Positions 43,356 through 52,649 are shown, numbered from the stretch's first letter. The stretch is DNA of 53,887 nt from Dendronalium phyllosphericum CENA369 (GCF_016056275.1 NZ_JAECZA010000019.1:3099-56985); one strand, 5' to 3'. The notes: generated from the sequence alone by a model not told the origin. Translations and numbers: made by a program.

Positions 43356-44846
43356 TTAAGTACTAAAAATAACTTGTCCGTTGATTATTGCCACTAGCTT
43401 CACTCTCAATGGGCCAGCTGTATAAGTGTCCTCTGCTGCGATCGCTTTAATTTCTAATGGTTGATTGTATTGTCTCAATTGGGCAAGAAAGCGCAAAAAA
43501 GTGCCATCTATTTGGACATTTTCTACAATCCCGGCATTACGGGCACGAAATTGAGAAGCAGAAATCAGCAAATCCAGCCTTTGCCGCAGTTGATAAGATG
43601 TCATACTTCTGGGATCGGCAGTAGTCGAAGCTAGAATCTGGCCTCCTGAAAAGACTAGTTGATTTCGTGCCGCATCGGCAAAAAATTCAATCTGTTTTTC
43701 TCCCCTAACGTAATTGCCAGCGGAGAAAATTCGCACTACGTATTCTCGACCATCATTAATCTGTTTGATTAGTTGGTCAACTTTATCTTGGGTAACGCGC
43801 AGTATCTCCACATTTGCTGGGTTGATACCAGGTTCGGTTAATTCAATATTAGCGTTGCGGTTGGCTTCCTGTAAAAGTTGCATTACCGCCTGACGGGCAA
43901 CGGCAGTTTGGTCAACTCGAACTACAGCAGCAGCTAGAACTTGACCGCGTACCAAAGCCAGCTTGCCCAAACGCAAGTCTTGGTATGACTGGTAATATTT
44001 TTCTAGTCTTGCTACTTCCTGTTCTAAAAAATCCTGTTGTTTTTCCAATTCTTTCAGACGAGATTCTCGTTTGGCAATCACTTGTTCTCTGGAGGTGATT
44101 TCTTGATTGCGCTTTTGAATCAGTCTATCTAATTGAGCAATTTTTTGGTCGCGCAGTTCAATCGCTAACTGGCGGTTGGCAAGTTCGCGATCGCGTTTTT
44201 CAATCGCTGCTTTGGCTGCTTCAATAGCTTTATTCGCTTCGGCATACAATCTTTCGCGTTCTGCCTTCAGTTGGGCGACTGCCGCCTGTAATGCCTTTCT
44301 CTGATTATCAACGTTTTGTAGTTCGGTTATTGCTTGTTGGTACTGATTTGCTACTTTGTCTAGCTGACTTTGAGTGCCTTGGAGTCTAGCTTGAGTTTGG
44401 GCTTGTTGGCTAATGGTGCGGTTCAGTTGGGCTTGTGTTTGCCGTTGTTTGGCGTTGACCGCTTGTAAAGATTGATTAGTTGCCTGTAAATCCTGCTGCG
44501 CCTGTGTTTGTTCTTTTCTGGCTTGGTTTAATTCATTCTCTACTTGGCTTTTTTGGGTTTCTGCGGTTTTGAGTTGTTCGCGCTTGTTCCTCAAATCTCT
44601 TTGAATATCCTCTAACTCAAAAACCCCCTTTCGCAATCCTTCGTCAGCAGTGAATAAAATCGCTAGGGTTGATGCCGAAATTAATCCACCAGTCAGGATA
44701 GTTACCAAAACAGCCGTATTTTTAGGACGGAGGTTGAATAATGAGAGACGCGCCTTGCCTACTCGCGTGCCGATGCGATCGCCAACCGTGGCAATCACGC
44801 CTCCCAGAATTAAAATTGCTGCGATGAGGATGTACCCGGTGGTCAT
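43356..44846 (-). CDS. DUF3084 membrane/coiled-coil protein
   Basis: 496 residues. Two N-terminal membrane segments (about 3-21 and 46-66), between them TRVGKARLSLFNLRPKNTAV. A long Gln-rich coiled coil runs from about 75 to 285 (EQLKTAETQKSQVENELNQA ... EKQQDFLEQEVARLEKYY). The rest (about 290-496) is the globular DUF3084 domain with LALVRGQVLAAAVVR and EYVVRIFSAGNYVRGEKQIEFF. Function not known; common in cyanobacteria and some Firmicutes-like bacteria. Start ATG 44846. Confidence 0.87.
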   Translation of the reverse strand: MTTGYILIAAILILGGVIATVGDRIGTRVGKARLSLFNLRPKNTAVLVTILTGGLISASTLAILFTADEGLRKGVFELEDIQRDLRNKREQLKTAETQKSQVENELNQARKEQTQAQQDLQATNQSLQAVNAKQRQTQAQLNRTISQQAQTQARLQGTQSQLDKVANQYQQAITELQNVDNQRKALQAAVAQLKAERERLYAEANKAIEAAKAAIEKRDRELANRQLAIELRDQKIAQLDRLIQKRNQEITSREQVIAKRESRLKELEKQQDFLEQEVARLEKYYQSYQDLRLGKLALVRGQVLAAAVVRVDQTAVARQAVMQLLQEANRNANIELTEPGINPANVEILRVTQDKVDQLIKQINDGREYVVRIFSAGNYVRGEKQIEFFADAARNQLVFSGGQILASTTADPRSMTSYQLRQRLDLLISASQFRARNAGIVENVQIDGTFLRFLAQLRQYNQPLEIKAIAAEDTYTAGPLRVKLVAIINGQVIFST

Positions 44847-45162
44847 CTTCAGCTACCGAAATGCTTCCAGATACAGCCTACTACTTTCAATCATTATCTG
44901 TGGAGGTGGGAAGGTTGGCAATAGCTGGAATTACTCAAGATTTTCGATTTTCTTCCAGCTATGGATGTCATCTTTAGAATCAAGAATTGGTGAACTCAGA
45001 ATGCAATTGGTGGGAAATTCAAATCTAGCACTAATTTAGTAGAGTCTCAAACCCATTTATTCATACACCGATTGCAAACAATTTTACTGAATTCTGGCAA
45101 CTACCATCTTTATTTTTTCTTAGTAAGATAATACCCGCCACCATCCCTTCTCCCAATTGCTT
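44847..45162. other. spacer between ntcA and DUF3084 genes
   Basis: 316 bp without a supported gene or repeat. It is downstream of ntcA and upstream of DUF3084 (both minus strand), so it probably holds the DUF3084 promoter. A plus-strand frame at 44650-45039 is a shadow of the DUF3084 gene. Confidence 0.5.
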
Positions 45163-45834
45163 TTAAGTGAACTGTCTACTTAAAGTAACAGGTTTATGCA
45201 CTGTGATCTTCTTTTTGTGGATAGAAATCATCTTTTTCTCGCGCAAATCGCCCAGTAACCTCGTGACGGTAACGCGAGTCGAACCAATTGCTTCAGCGAT
45301 CGCTTGATGAGATAATTTCAGATCGATTGTGATGCCATCAGCACAAGGAACGCCAAAATCACGACAGAGAATCAACAGAAAACTCACCAATCTCGAACCC
45401 ATATCTCGGTGAGCCAAAGTTTCAATCATCATCTCTGTTTGTAATATCCGCGAAGATAGACCCCGCAGCATTAACATTGATAATTCTGGATTTTCCTTAA
45501 GCGCTTGCTCGACTTGTTCGATTGGTGCTGACAGCAATTCAACAGGCGTAAATGCAACCGCGTGGTAAAAACGATCCGACTTGTTTCCTGTCAGCAGAGA
45601 CAATACACCAAAAACACTATTTTCTCGCAACAGTGCTACCGTTATTTCCTCTCCTGCCTCATATACCCTGGAAAGTTTTACAGCACCCTTTAAAAGGAAA
45701 TAAACTCGTTCGGCAGGATCTCCAGGAAAAAAGATCGTTTTATTCCGTTCAAACGTTTCCACAACTGGCGGAAACGCTCCGGTCGCCATCTGACGAAAAA
45801 CATTTGCTAGGGCTTTATCTTGTGTCACGATCAT
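45163..45834 (-). CDS. ntcA: global nitrogen regulator NtcA
   Basis: CRP-family activator that senses 2-oxoglutarate and controls nitrogen assimilation and heterocyst differentiation. 223 residues from the ATG giving [19 protein letters not shown], preceded by GGGAG; the six extra codons upstream are not in the known protein. The effector domain includes [28 protein letters not shown], the long C-helix [20 protein letters not shown] and the helix-turn-helix [23 protein letters not shown]. As far as I can recall the sequence is nearly identical to that of Nostoc/Anabaena. A GTA-N8-TAC site 88 bp upstream suggests autoregulation. Confidence 0.98.
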
Positions 45835-45922
45835 CTCCCTTCCCCTACCCAATGCCGGAAAAACAAAAACTGATTACCTAAGAATACACCTGAAAAATCA
45901 ATAAAGCACCGTCAACCTTTCT

Positions 45923-45936
45923 GTACTTTCCTATAC
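45923..45936 (-). promoter_or_regulatory. consensus NtcA-binding site (GTA-N8-TAC) upstream of ntcA
   Basis: GTACTTTCCTATAC fits the palindromic NtcA consensus exactly (GTA, eight bases, TAC). It is 88 bp before the ntcA ATG on the proper side. On the minus strand a TATTGA/TATTCT-like -10 follows 20-35 bp downstream. Autoregulation of ntcA is established in several cyanobacteria; the role of this copy is inferred. Confidence 0.55.
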
Positions 45937-46355
45937 TCAAACCTCCAAATTGATAGTTATTTGTTCATAATGATACATAATTTTTCATATTTTTAGCTAG
46001 TAGTTGTTATAGGTACTTGCACATTTGTAGTCGTCAGGTTTTTTGCCGAAAAATTTACGATATCTTAAGGAATATTTTGGGATTTTTTCATAGCAAACAC
46101 ACATCTCAATCATCATTTTTGCAATTTTTGTGCAAAGTAAACACAAACTCGCCTCATACCAAGTTGCATTGATACAACAGAAGTTAAAAATTAGCAGTTA
46201 AGAGTCAGGAGTTATTTTTTTATATCCCCATCTCCTTCATCCTCCTCATCCCCCTGATTCTCCTCATCCCCTTCAGACTTCAATTACTATCTTTGATAGT
46301 AAGTCGGCATCAGATTCTAGTATGCTCCTAATGATCGATCGCATTGAAAATTTCT
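45937..46355. other. divergent spacer between ntcA and fabI
   Basis: AT-rich, no gene. Near 46222-46278 a C-rich run (CATCTCC, CCTCATCCCCC) is the complement of the GGGAGATGA repeat family. The fabI promoter should be in the last 100 bp. Confidence 0.5.
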
Positions 46356-47132
46356 ATGCTTAATCTGACTGGAAAAAACGCTTTGGTCACAGGTATTGCC
46401 AATAACCGCTCGATCGCCTGGGGTATTGCTCAACAACTGCACAAAGCAGGGGCTAACTTGGGTATTACCTACTTGCCAGATGACCGAGGCAAAATGGAGA
46501 AAAAAGTTGCGGAATTAGTGGAACCTCTCAATCCCGGCTTATTTCTTCCCTGTGATGTTCAAAACGACGAACAGATTCAGTCTACCTTTGAAACTATCCG
46601 CGATAAATGGGGAAAGCTAGACATTCTCATCCACTGTTTAGCCTTTGCCAACAAAGACGATTTAAGCGGAGATTTTAGTCAAACTTCTCGTTCTGGTTTC
46701 AAGACAGCTTTAGAAATCAGCACTTACTCACTCGTGCAGCTAACTGGTGCGGCTAAACCGTTGATGACAGAGGGAGGTAGTATCATCACCCTGACATATT
46801 TAGGTGGCGTGCGGGCAATTCCTAACTATAACGTTATGGGAGTTGCCAAAGCGGGATTAGAAGCAAGCGTGCGTTATTTAGCATCTGAATTAGGGCCGCA
46901 AAATATTCGGGTGAATGCCATCTCAGCAGGCCCAATTCGGACTTTAGCATCTTCAGCAGTGGGAGGTATTTTAGACATGATTCATCATGTAGAACAAGTA
47001 GCACCCCTGCGACGCACTGTCACTCAAGAAGAAGTCGGTAATACTGCTGCTTTCTTATCCAGTGATTTAGCCAGCGGAATAACTGGGCAAGTCCTGTATG
47101 TAGATGCAGGATATGAAATCATGGGAATGTAA
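46356..47132 (+). CDS. fabI: enoyl-[acyl-carrier-protein] reductase (NADH)
   Basis: Last reductive step of the fatty-acid elongation cycle. 258 residues from the ATG giving MLNLTGKNALVTGIANNRSIAWGIA; the TTG at 46344 adds four residues. The catalytic Tyr-x6-Lys is in YNVMGVAKAG (Tyr and Lys in about 156 and 163), with the earlier Tyr in TLTYLGG. Typical FabI order and length. It is followed by hisB after a repeat spacer, an order I know from other Nostocales. Confidence 0.97.
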   Translation: MLNLTGKNALVTGIANNRSIAWGIAQQLHKAGANLGITYLPDDRGKMEKKVAELVEPLNPGLFLPCDVQNDEQIQSTFETIRDKWGKLDILIHCLAFANKDDLSGDFSQTSRSGFKTALEISTYSLVQLTGAAKPLMTEGGSIITLTYLGGVRAIPNYNVMGVAKAGLEASVRYLASELGPQNIRVNAISAGPIRTLASSAVGGILDMIHHVEQVAPLRRTVTQEEVGNTAAFLSSDLASGITGQVLYVDAGYEIMGM

Positions 47133-47138
47133 AATTGT

Positions 47139-47254
47139 GTATTAGGTACTGGGGATTAGGTATTAGGAAGAAAAACGCTCTTTGTATGAATTGAAATTCC
47201 TTCCCAGTCACCAGTCCCCAGTCCCAAGTCCCAAGTCCCCAGTCCCTAATCCCT
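47139..47254. repeat. paired heptamer repeats between fabI and hisB
   Basis: GGTACTGGGGATTAGG and CAGTCACCAGTCCCCAGTCCC-type halves, separated by about 40 bp; the last word overlaps the sequence right before the hisB ATG, so hisB has no Shine-Dalgarno of its own. Confidence 0.75.
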
Positions 47255-47875
47255 ATGCAAATAAGCGAACGCCAAATTACTCAAACTTCTCGAATTGCTT
47301 CTGTTCGCCGCACTACTGGTGAAACTGATGTGCAAGTTACCATCAACTTGGATGGTACAGGAATCTGTGTGGCAGCAACAGGGATTCCGTTTTTGGATCA
47401 CATGTTGCATCAAATTGCCTCCCATGGGCTGATTGACTTAGAAGTTAAAGCACACGGAGACTGGGAAATTGATGACCATCACACCAATGAAGATGTGGGT
47501 ATTACCTTAGGGCAAGCCTTCAGTAAAGCATTAGGCGACAGGAAAGGTATTGTCCGTTTTGGCAATTTTCTTGCGCCTTTGGATGAAGCTTTAGTTCAAG
47601 TAGCATTGGATTTTTCCGGACGACCTCACCTGAGTTACGGCTTAGAAATTCCTACCCAGCGCGTAGGAACCTATGACACCCAGTTGGTACGCGAATTCTT
47701 TGTAGCTTTAGTGAATCATAGCCAAATGACACTCCACATTCGTCAATTGGATGGCATTAATTCCCATCACATTATTGAAGCAACATTTAAGGCGTTTGCT
47801 AGAGCAACACGCATAGCAGTGGAGATTGACTCTCGTCGTGCTGGTACTATTCCCAGTTCTAAAGGAGTGTTGTGA
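47255..47875 (+). CDS. hisB: imidazoleglycerol-phosphate dehydratase
   Basis: Dehydrates imidazole glycerol phosphate to imidazole acetol phosphate in histidine synthesis. 206 residues, monofunctional form. Metal-binding motifs [21 protein letters not shown] and [18 protein letters not shown] are all present, and the end [12 protein letters not shown] is canonical. Confidence 0.97.
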   Translation: MQISERQITQTSRIASVRRTTGETDVQVTINLDGTGICVAATGIPFLDHMLHQIASHGLIDLEVKAHGDWEIDDHHTNEDVGITLGQAFSKALGDRKGIVRFGNFLAPLDEALVQVALDFSGRPHLSYGLEIPTQRVGTYDTQLVREFFVALVNHSQMTLHIRQLDGINSHHIIEATFKAFARATRIAVEIDSRRAGTIPSSKGVL

Positions 47876-47883
47876 CGGAAGCG

Positions 47884-47990
47884 AGGATGAGGGAAATGAG
47901 GGAGATGAGGGAGATGAGGGGGATGAGGAAGTTAAATTCCTAGTCCTCAGTCCCCTGCTCCCCCTGCTTTCCTAACTCCCCACTCCCCAT
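47884..47990. repeat. GGGAGATGA repeats with C-rich counterpart
   Basis: GAGGATGAGGGAAATGAGGG... followed by CCTAGTCCTCAGTCCCCTGCTCCCC. The spacer up to 48209 contains nothing else supported; a HIP1 octamer lies near 48162. Confidence 0.7.
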
Positions 47991-48209
47991 TTCCTACTTG
48001 GTTTGCCATAATTGACAAACCTAATGGTGGTGCTTGTTAGCTCTTTGGGTAAACTGCAATTAGTAAGCTGATATGCAGTTAATTTGCTGAAGTCGGAATT
48101 GGGAAGTTACTAGGAATCAAAATCCAAAAACCTCCTGTATTCTATTTGGCATACTAATTTGCGATCGCAAGTGTAACCTTGGTAATTGGTAAGTGGTAAT
48201 TAAATCGAG

Positions 48210-49178
48210 ATGAAGTCTGTAACAGGCCCTCCGCCAGCAGTTCTCACTTCTGAATTGCGAAAAGTCTATCTCACAGGCTTTTGGCTCAACCAAAAAATCG
48301 TATCTCTCAAAAATTGCTCTATAAAAGTTTACAAAGGCGAAACCTTTGGGTTACTAGGGCCAAATGGTGCTGGTAAAACTACGCTTTTAAAATTATTGTT
48401 GGGAATTATCCGCCCTACCTCTGGACGAGGACTTTTGTTTGGCAGACCGCTGGGCGATCGCGATGTCAAACAACGCATTGGCTACTTACCAGAAAATCCC
48501 TACTTATATGACTATCTCACGGGTTGGGAGTTTTTGCAGCTAGCTGCTGGGTTATTTAAAATTTCCCCGAATGTGCAACGTCAACGTATTCCCCAACTAC
48601 TAGAATTGGTAGGTTTACCTCTAGCTGATGCCCGGAAAAAGCAGATGCGGCGCTACTCGAAAGGTATGCTACAGCGTGTTGGTATGGCACAGGCATTAAT
48701 TAACGAACCAGAATTAATATTTCTGGACGAACCAATGTCTGGTCTCGATCCGGTGGGACGCTACCAAATGCGGGAAATTATCCTATCGCTGAAAGCCGCA
48801 GGCAAGACGATTTTTTTCAACAGCCATATTCTGAGTGAGGTTGAGCAAATTTGCGATCGCATCGCTATTCTTTCTCAAGGTGAATTAATTTGCTCTGGTT
48901 CTCTTAAGGAATTATTAGGCAGCGAAGATACATATTATGTCAAAGGTCAAGGCGGCGATCGCGAAGTTCTGAAAAAATGGATACCTAGTTTAGTTTTTCT
49001 GTCTGATGGCTCTTGGCAAGGTACGCTCCAAGAAGATTACTATGATTTTCTTGGTAGTCTCCGCTTGATGGGTGGACAAATCATTTCTATGAGCGTGTCC
49101 CGTAATTCCTTAGAAGAGTTTTTTATCCAACAAATACAACAGCAAAGCAAATCGGCGAACTTCGGGACTTCCAAATAA
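48210..49178 (+). CDS. ABC transporter ATP-binding protein
   Basis: A 322-residue ATPase subunit. Walker A GPNGAGKTT at 50-58, Q-loop in GYLPENPYLY, signature YSKGMLQRVG, Walker B LIFLDEPMSGLDPVG and switch His in FNSHILSEVE. After about 240 an extra C-terminal domain (about 80 residues) as in drug or gliding-type exporters. No permease gene is adjacent, and substrate is unknown. Ends just before a strong terminator. Confidence 0.92.
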   Translation: MKSVTGPPPAVLTSELRKVYLTGFWLNQKIVSLKNCSIKVYKGETFGLLGPNGAGKTTLLKLLLGIIRPTSGRGLLFGRPLGDRDVKQRIGYLPENPYLYDYLTGWEFLQLAAGLFKISPNVQRQRIPQLLELVGLPLADARKKQMRRYSKGMLQRVGMAQALINEPELIFLDEPMSGLDPVGRYQMREIILSLKAAGKTIFFNSHILSEVEQICDRIAILSQGELICSGSLKELLGSEDTYYVKGQGGDREVLKKWIPSLVFLSDGSWQGTLQEDYYDFLGSLRLMGGQIISMSVSRNSLEEFFIQQIQQQSKSANFGTSK

Positions 49179-49233
49179 GTATCCGATCTGAGTTTTTAGA
49201 GTTTCCCTATTGCTCGCTTACTTTTATCTATAA

Positions 49234-49265
49234 AAAACTCTCACTTGATATCAAGTGAGAGTTTT
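49234..49265 (+). terminator. rho-independent terminator after the ABC ATPase gene
   Basis: A perfect 16-bp inverted repeat with no loop bases (arms AAAACTCTCACTTGAT and ATCAAGTGAGAGTTTT) lies 55 bp after the stop. The last four bases are T. It could work in either direction. Confidence 0.75.
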
Positions 49266-49408
49266 GCTACGTGTCAGTTTTTGTGGACTATGGCGTTTTA
49301 AATGAGTAAATCTATATGACTTAACTATTGCACGCTGGATTGACAAAGCGATTGCAAAATCATGACGAAATTATGTCCTGAATTAGAGAATGATTCAAAT
49401 TACAGGTA

Positions 49409-49473
49409 ATTGTAAGGGCGAACGTAACAGCGCCCCTACCCATATACTTCATTTACTTGAAAAACGCTGTAGA
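49409..49473. repeat. dispersed repeat, copy 2
   Basis: ATTGTAAGGGCGAACG...CGCCCCTAC identical in its first 31 bases to 24313-24343, then CCATATACTTCATTTACTTGAAAAACGCTGTAGA, alike with a 7-bp insert. The rest of 49266-49715 shows no gene or other repeat. Confidence 0.75.
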
Positions 49474-49715
49474 TTTTTAGTATAAATAACTTCAAATACT
49501 CAGGACTTTACTAGAACTTTTACTTATGTTAGGTAAAAATTTATTCATACTATAGAACATTGAATAAGTCTCTAAATCTCCACCCAAGAATTAATTTATA
49601 CTAATAATTCCAGCAGTGCGATGCGATCGCTCGAATTTTCTACAAAAACACTTTGAGTATCTTCTGATTTACTCAAAGCACTGCCGCTATCATAAAGTCA
49701 GAACCAAGTCACAGT

Positions 49716-49878
49716 TATAGCAAAGTGCTGAGTCACCAAAGTTGCAGGGGAGGGAAACCACGCCATTTGCAAAGGCCGCCGGGGAACCCGAAAGGCGCAG
49801 TGGCTCCTCCTGGCAACTTCTCGCTGAGTATAAACCCAATGGTTGCCTAGTTTCTAGCAATCAATACTGTCCTAACCT
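49716..49878. repeat. composite element, copy 2: palindromic core with conserved ends
   Basis: Left end ATAGCAAAGTGCTGAGT and right end AATCAATACTGTCCTAACC match 39575-39715. The interior differs: CACCAAAGTTGCAGG...CGCAGTGGCTCCTCCTGGCAACTTCTCGCTGAGTA, related to the palindromic elements at 3230-3303 (inverted) and 16239-16295. Confidence 0.8.
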
Positions 49879-49935
49879 TTGGTTAAATTCTATACATAGA
49901 GAAATATCTTAAGTTGACATTAGTAAAGGTAAAAA

Positions 49936-50271
49936 ATGGTAACAGTAGTTGTCGTCATTAATATCCTCATCTCGCTCATACTACTTTATGTGGCTAGGCG
50001 AGTGTGGCAACTTAAGCAGCGGCTAGCATTCATCGCAGATAGATTAACTGCTTACGAACGTAATACCCATGCAGTGCTGTCTAACGCCCCTGTAAATATA
50101 TATACTAGCCAGCGGAATCTTCAAAATTTGCGCCAAGGAAACCAAGGACTACAGGTACAAATTCAACAAGTGCGGCAAATTGTCAGCTTGTTATTTCTAG
50201 GACGAAACGTCTGGGGACTATCTTTTGGTAGGCGAGGGTATAAATTTGGTAAAAAGACAATTGCAAAATGA
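49936..50271 (+). CDS. small membrane-anchored protein, function unknown
   Basis: 111 residues. One N-terminal membrane anchor (about 2-20, VTVVVVINILISLILLYVA) followed by a basic helix (RRVWQLKQRLAFIADRLTAYE) and a Gln-rich coiled stretch. C-terminus basic and Gly-rich (GLSFGRRGYKFGKKT). First of three small genes on the plus strand whose products are all predicted membrane-associated. Confidence 0.75.
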   Translation: MVTVVVVINILISLILLYVARRVWQLKQRLAFIADRLTAYERNTHAVLSNAPVNIYTSQRNLQNLRQGNQGLQVQIQQVRQIVSLLFLGRNVWGLSFGRRGYKFGKKTIAK

Positions 50272-50396
50272 ATTAATGAATAAAAGCAACATTTTTGGTT
50301 GAAATATTGTCACGATAAGTTAATTAGATAAAACCATTTGGGTCTTACAAGGGGAGCAAACCCACCTAAAATGGGTGTAAGGAGATAAACAATAAG

Positions 50397-50747
50397 ATGT
50401 CTAATAACCGTTCTGGAGTATTTTTTGGCGGTTTGATGCTAGGAGCTACTATCGGTGCTTTGACCGGTTTATTGGTCGCTCCACGCACAGGACGCGAAAC
50501 GCGTAAACTTTTGAAAAAATCTGCTGATGCCTTACCAGAATTGGCGGAAGATTTATCAACGAGCGTGCAAATCCAGGCAGACAGGATCTCTACTGGCGCA
50601 CTACGAAACTGGGATGAAACTTTAGAAAGACTGCGAGAAGCGATCGCCGCTGGTGTAGATGCCAGTCAACGCGAAAGTCAAGTCTTGAAGCGGCAAAAAG
50701 TTCAAGAAGACTCAGATTCTCTTCCCCAACAAATAGAACACTCATAG
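50397..50747 (+). CDS. YtxH-domain protein
   Basis: 116 residues with a Gly-rich N-terminal membrane segment (GVFFGGLMLGATIGALTGLLVAP) followed by RTGRETRKLLKKSADALPELAED, the typical YtxH arrangement, and a polar helical tail. Known relatives are general-stress or envelope proteins; function unproven. AAGGAGA precedes the ATG by 10 nt and a small hairpin ACCCA...TGGGT stands at 50369-50385 in the leader. Confidence 0.85.
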   Translation: MSNNRSGVFFGGLMLGATIGALTGLLVAPRTGRETRKLLKKSADALPELAEDLSTSVQIQADRISTGALRNWDETLERLREAIAAGVDASQRESQVLKRQKVQEDSDSLPQQIEHS

Positions 50748-50758
50748 ATGGCATAACC

Positions 50759-51343
50759 GTGATCGATCCCCTGTTTTGGCTGGGACTATCAATACTCTTA
50801 GTCGCTACCAGTCTAACTGCTGTTTTAGTGGCGGCCATACCAGCTTTGCAGGAGTTAGCACGCGCAGCCCGTAGTGCAGAAAAGTTTTTTGATACGCTCT
50901 CGCGAGAATTACCACCTACTTTAAATGCGATCCGTACAACTGGCTTAGAAATCACTGACTTAACAGATGATGTCAGTGAAGGTGTCAAAAGCGCTAGTCA
51001 AGTCGTTAAGCAAGTTGACCAAAGTTTAGATGGTGCTAGAAAACAAGCTCAAAATATGCAAGTAGGGACGCGCAGCATTTTTGTTGGTGTCAAAACTGCC
51101 TGGAAAACCTTTACACGCCAAAAACCTGCAAGGCGAACAGTTGAACGTCTCCCCATAAATGAAACATCGCCGCTGACGTTGCGAGAACGAGAAGCACTCA
51201 GACAAGAAAATCGCCGTTCAAAGACAGAACCATATCGCACTAATGATACTTATGATGAGGCTTCTAATTGGGAAACAGATTTTGAAAATGAAGATTTTGT
51301 TTCAAAACCTACAGCCTCTGATGATTGGTACGAACAAGAATAG
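50759..51343 (+). CDS. DUF948-like membrane protein
   Basis: 194 residues, GTG start only 11 bp after the YtxH stop. N-terminal membrane segment (LFWLGLSILLVATSLTAVLVAAIPAL), then a helical DUF948-type region (RSAEKFFDTLSRELPPTLNAIRTTGLEITDLTDDVSEGV) and an acidic, disordered end (SNWETDFENEDFVS). Pairing of YtxH and DUF948 genes is common in cyanobacteria and suggests one operon with an envelope or stress role. Confidence 0.85.
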   Translation: MIDPLFWLGLSILLVATSLTAVLVAAIPALQELARAARSAEKFFDTLSRELPPTLNAIRTTGLEITDLTDDVSEGVKSASQVVKQVDQSLDGARKQAQNMQVGTRSIFVGVKTAWKTFTRQKPARRTVERLPINETSPLTLREREALRQENRRSKTEPYRTNDTYDEASNWETDFENEDFVSKPTASDDWYEQE

Positions 51344-51352
51344 AGATTAATC

Positions 51353-51475
51353 AGGAGGCAGGAGGCAGAAGGCAGAAGGCAGGAGGCAGGAGGCAGGAGA
51401 CAGAAGAAATCTTAATTCTTTCTCCCCTTGCTTCCCCTGCTCCCCCTGCTCCCTCATCTCCCTCATCTCCTCGTC
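51353..51475. repeat. GGAGGCA/GAAGGCA heptamers and C-rich counterpart
   Basis: GGAGGCAGGAGGCAGAAGGC, continuing as seven heptamers to 51406, then CCCCTTGCTTCCCCTGC and CTCATCTCCCTCATCTCC, the complement of the GGGAGATGA unit. The halves could pair. Confidence 0.8.
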
Positions 51476-51613
51476 TTTGCATCGTCGCGTTTCCCAATTG
51501 CTTAGACCCCTAGATTAGAGTAAAGTAAACAAGTGTAAAGAACTATCACTTTTGCCGTACTCTTTTAAAACAACTTGTTCACTTCTACCGTTGATATTTA
51601 TATAGAAACGTCC

Positions 51614-52423
51614 ATGCAGTTTTGTTTTTGGCGAAAACTTTTAGTATCCATTGTGGTATTTTTCTTAGCTGGGTCAATTTGGGTAATGCATTCTTCCCCA
51701 GCGCTGGCTTATGACAATCCGGAGTTGTTACCAGATACTTTCACCCCAGTTGTAGACTTAGCAAAATCTCTCACCGAACCGCAAGAAGAAAAACTCGTTC
51801 GAGATTTAGAGCAATTTGAGACGGATACTGGCTGGAAACTGCGAGTATTAACTCAGTACGATCGCACTCCAGGTCGAGCAGTCATAAAATATTGGGGTTT
51901 AGATGACAAGAGCATTTTGCTAGTTGCCGATTCTCGTGGTGGTAACATCCTCAGTTTCAGCGTTGGCGATGCTGTTTATGAACTTCTACCCCGGACTTTC
52001 TGGATAGAATTGCAAACCCGTTTTGGTAATCTATACTTTGTGCGAGAACAAGGTGAAGACCAAGCCATTCTGCAAGCTTTAGATTCAGTTAAAGGCTGTT
52101 TGCTCAAGGGTGGTTGTAATGTCGTTCCCGGACTACCACGAGAGCAGTGGATTCTCACTCTCGTTACCTCAGTCGCTGGAGGAATTATTTGTGGATTTGC
52201 AGCTCAACCCCGCCGTGAAGGACAAGTTTTAGCTTGGCAGTGGGCTTTAATATTCTCTCCTTTGTGGGGAATTTTGTTTATTGCTTTTGGTATTGGGCCA
52301 GTAGTGACGCGCACGAGTGACTGGCTACCGCTAGTTCGTAATATCTCTGGTTTTCTGATTGGCGCTTTGGTTGCTTACTTGTCTCCTATTTTCAGTCGGC
52401 CCTCTTCGAGTGCTGAGTCGTAA
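51614..52423 (+). CDS. TPM-domain-like exported membrane protein
   Basis: 269 residues from the ATG at 51614; a TTG at 51575 would add 13 before the signal peptide. Signal peptide MQFCFWRKLLVSIVVFFLAG..., cleaved near SSPALA-YDN. The lumenal/periplasmic domain (ELLPDTFTPVVDLAKSLTEPQEEKLVRDLEQFE ... ILLVADSRGGNILSFSVGDAVYELLP) resembles TPM (TLP18.3/Psb32) domains, which bind in photosystem II repair. Two membrane segments near the C-terminus (about 180-205 and 215-235, then 240-260). The last residues (SSSAES) are encoded by an AGTGCTGAGT word of the repeat family. Confidence 0.8.
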   Translation: MQFCFWRKLLVSIVVFFLAGSIWVMHSSPALAYDNPELLPDTFTPVVDLAKSLTEPQEEKLVRDLEQFETDTGWKLRVLTQYDRTPGRAVIKYWGLDDKSILLVADSRGGNILSFSVGDAVYELLPRTFWIELQTRFGNLYFVREQGEDQAILQALDSVKGCLLKGGCNVVPGLPREQWILTLVTSVAGGIICGFAAQPRREGQVLAWQWALIFSPLWGILFIAFGIGPVVTRTSDWLPLVRNISGFLIGALVAYLSPIFSRPSSSAES

Positions 52424-52425
52424 TT

Positions 52426-52446
52426 AGAGACGCGATTAATTGCGTC
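52426..52446. repeat. degenerate copy of the GAGACGCGAT palindrome
   Basis: GAGACGCGATTAATTGCGTCT, near-perfect inverted repeat starting 3 bp after the TPM-like stop; related to 22089-22110. Confidence 0.6.
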
Positions 52447-52649
52447 TGTACAGGAGTTATATGGTGTTCGGCTAATCTATGCAGAAAGCCTGAAAACTCC
52501 GCTCCTCCGCCCCTCCGCCTCTGGAGCGGTCTTAATAGATAAGTCTTTAACCGGACACGATATTAGTAGAGGCGATCGCTCTTTTGCTCAATGGTCTAGT
52601 ACCAATTTGTATATCTGGAGTGAATTATTAGATAAATATTTTCCCCCCT

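Noticed and set aside
44650-45039. 129-codon plus-strand frame
   Set aside because: Mostly antisense shadow of the DUF3084 gene, with no ribosome site.
49179-49935. Structured RNA gene in the long gap after the ABC ATPase
   Set aside because: The strong stem at 49234-49265 looks like a terminator and the rest is repeats; no tRNA or known small RNA features could be seen.
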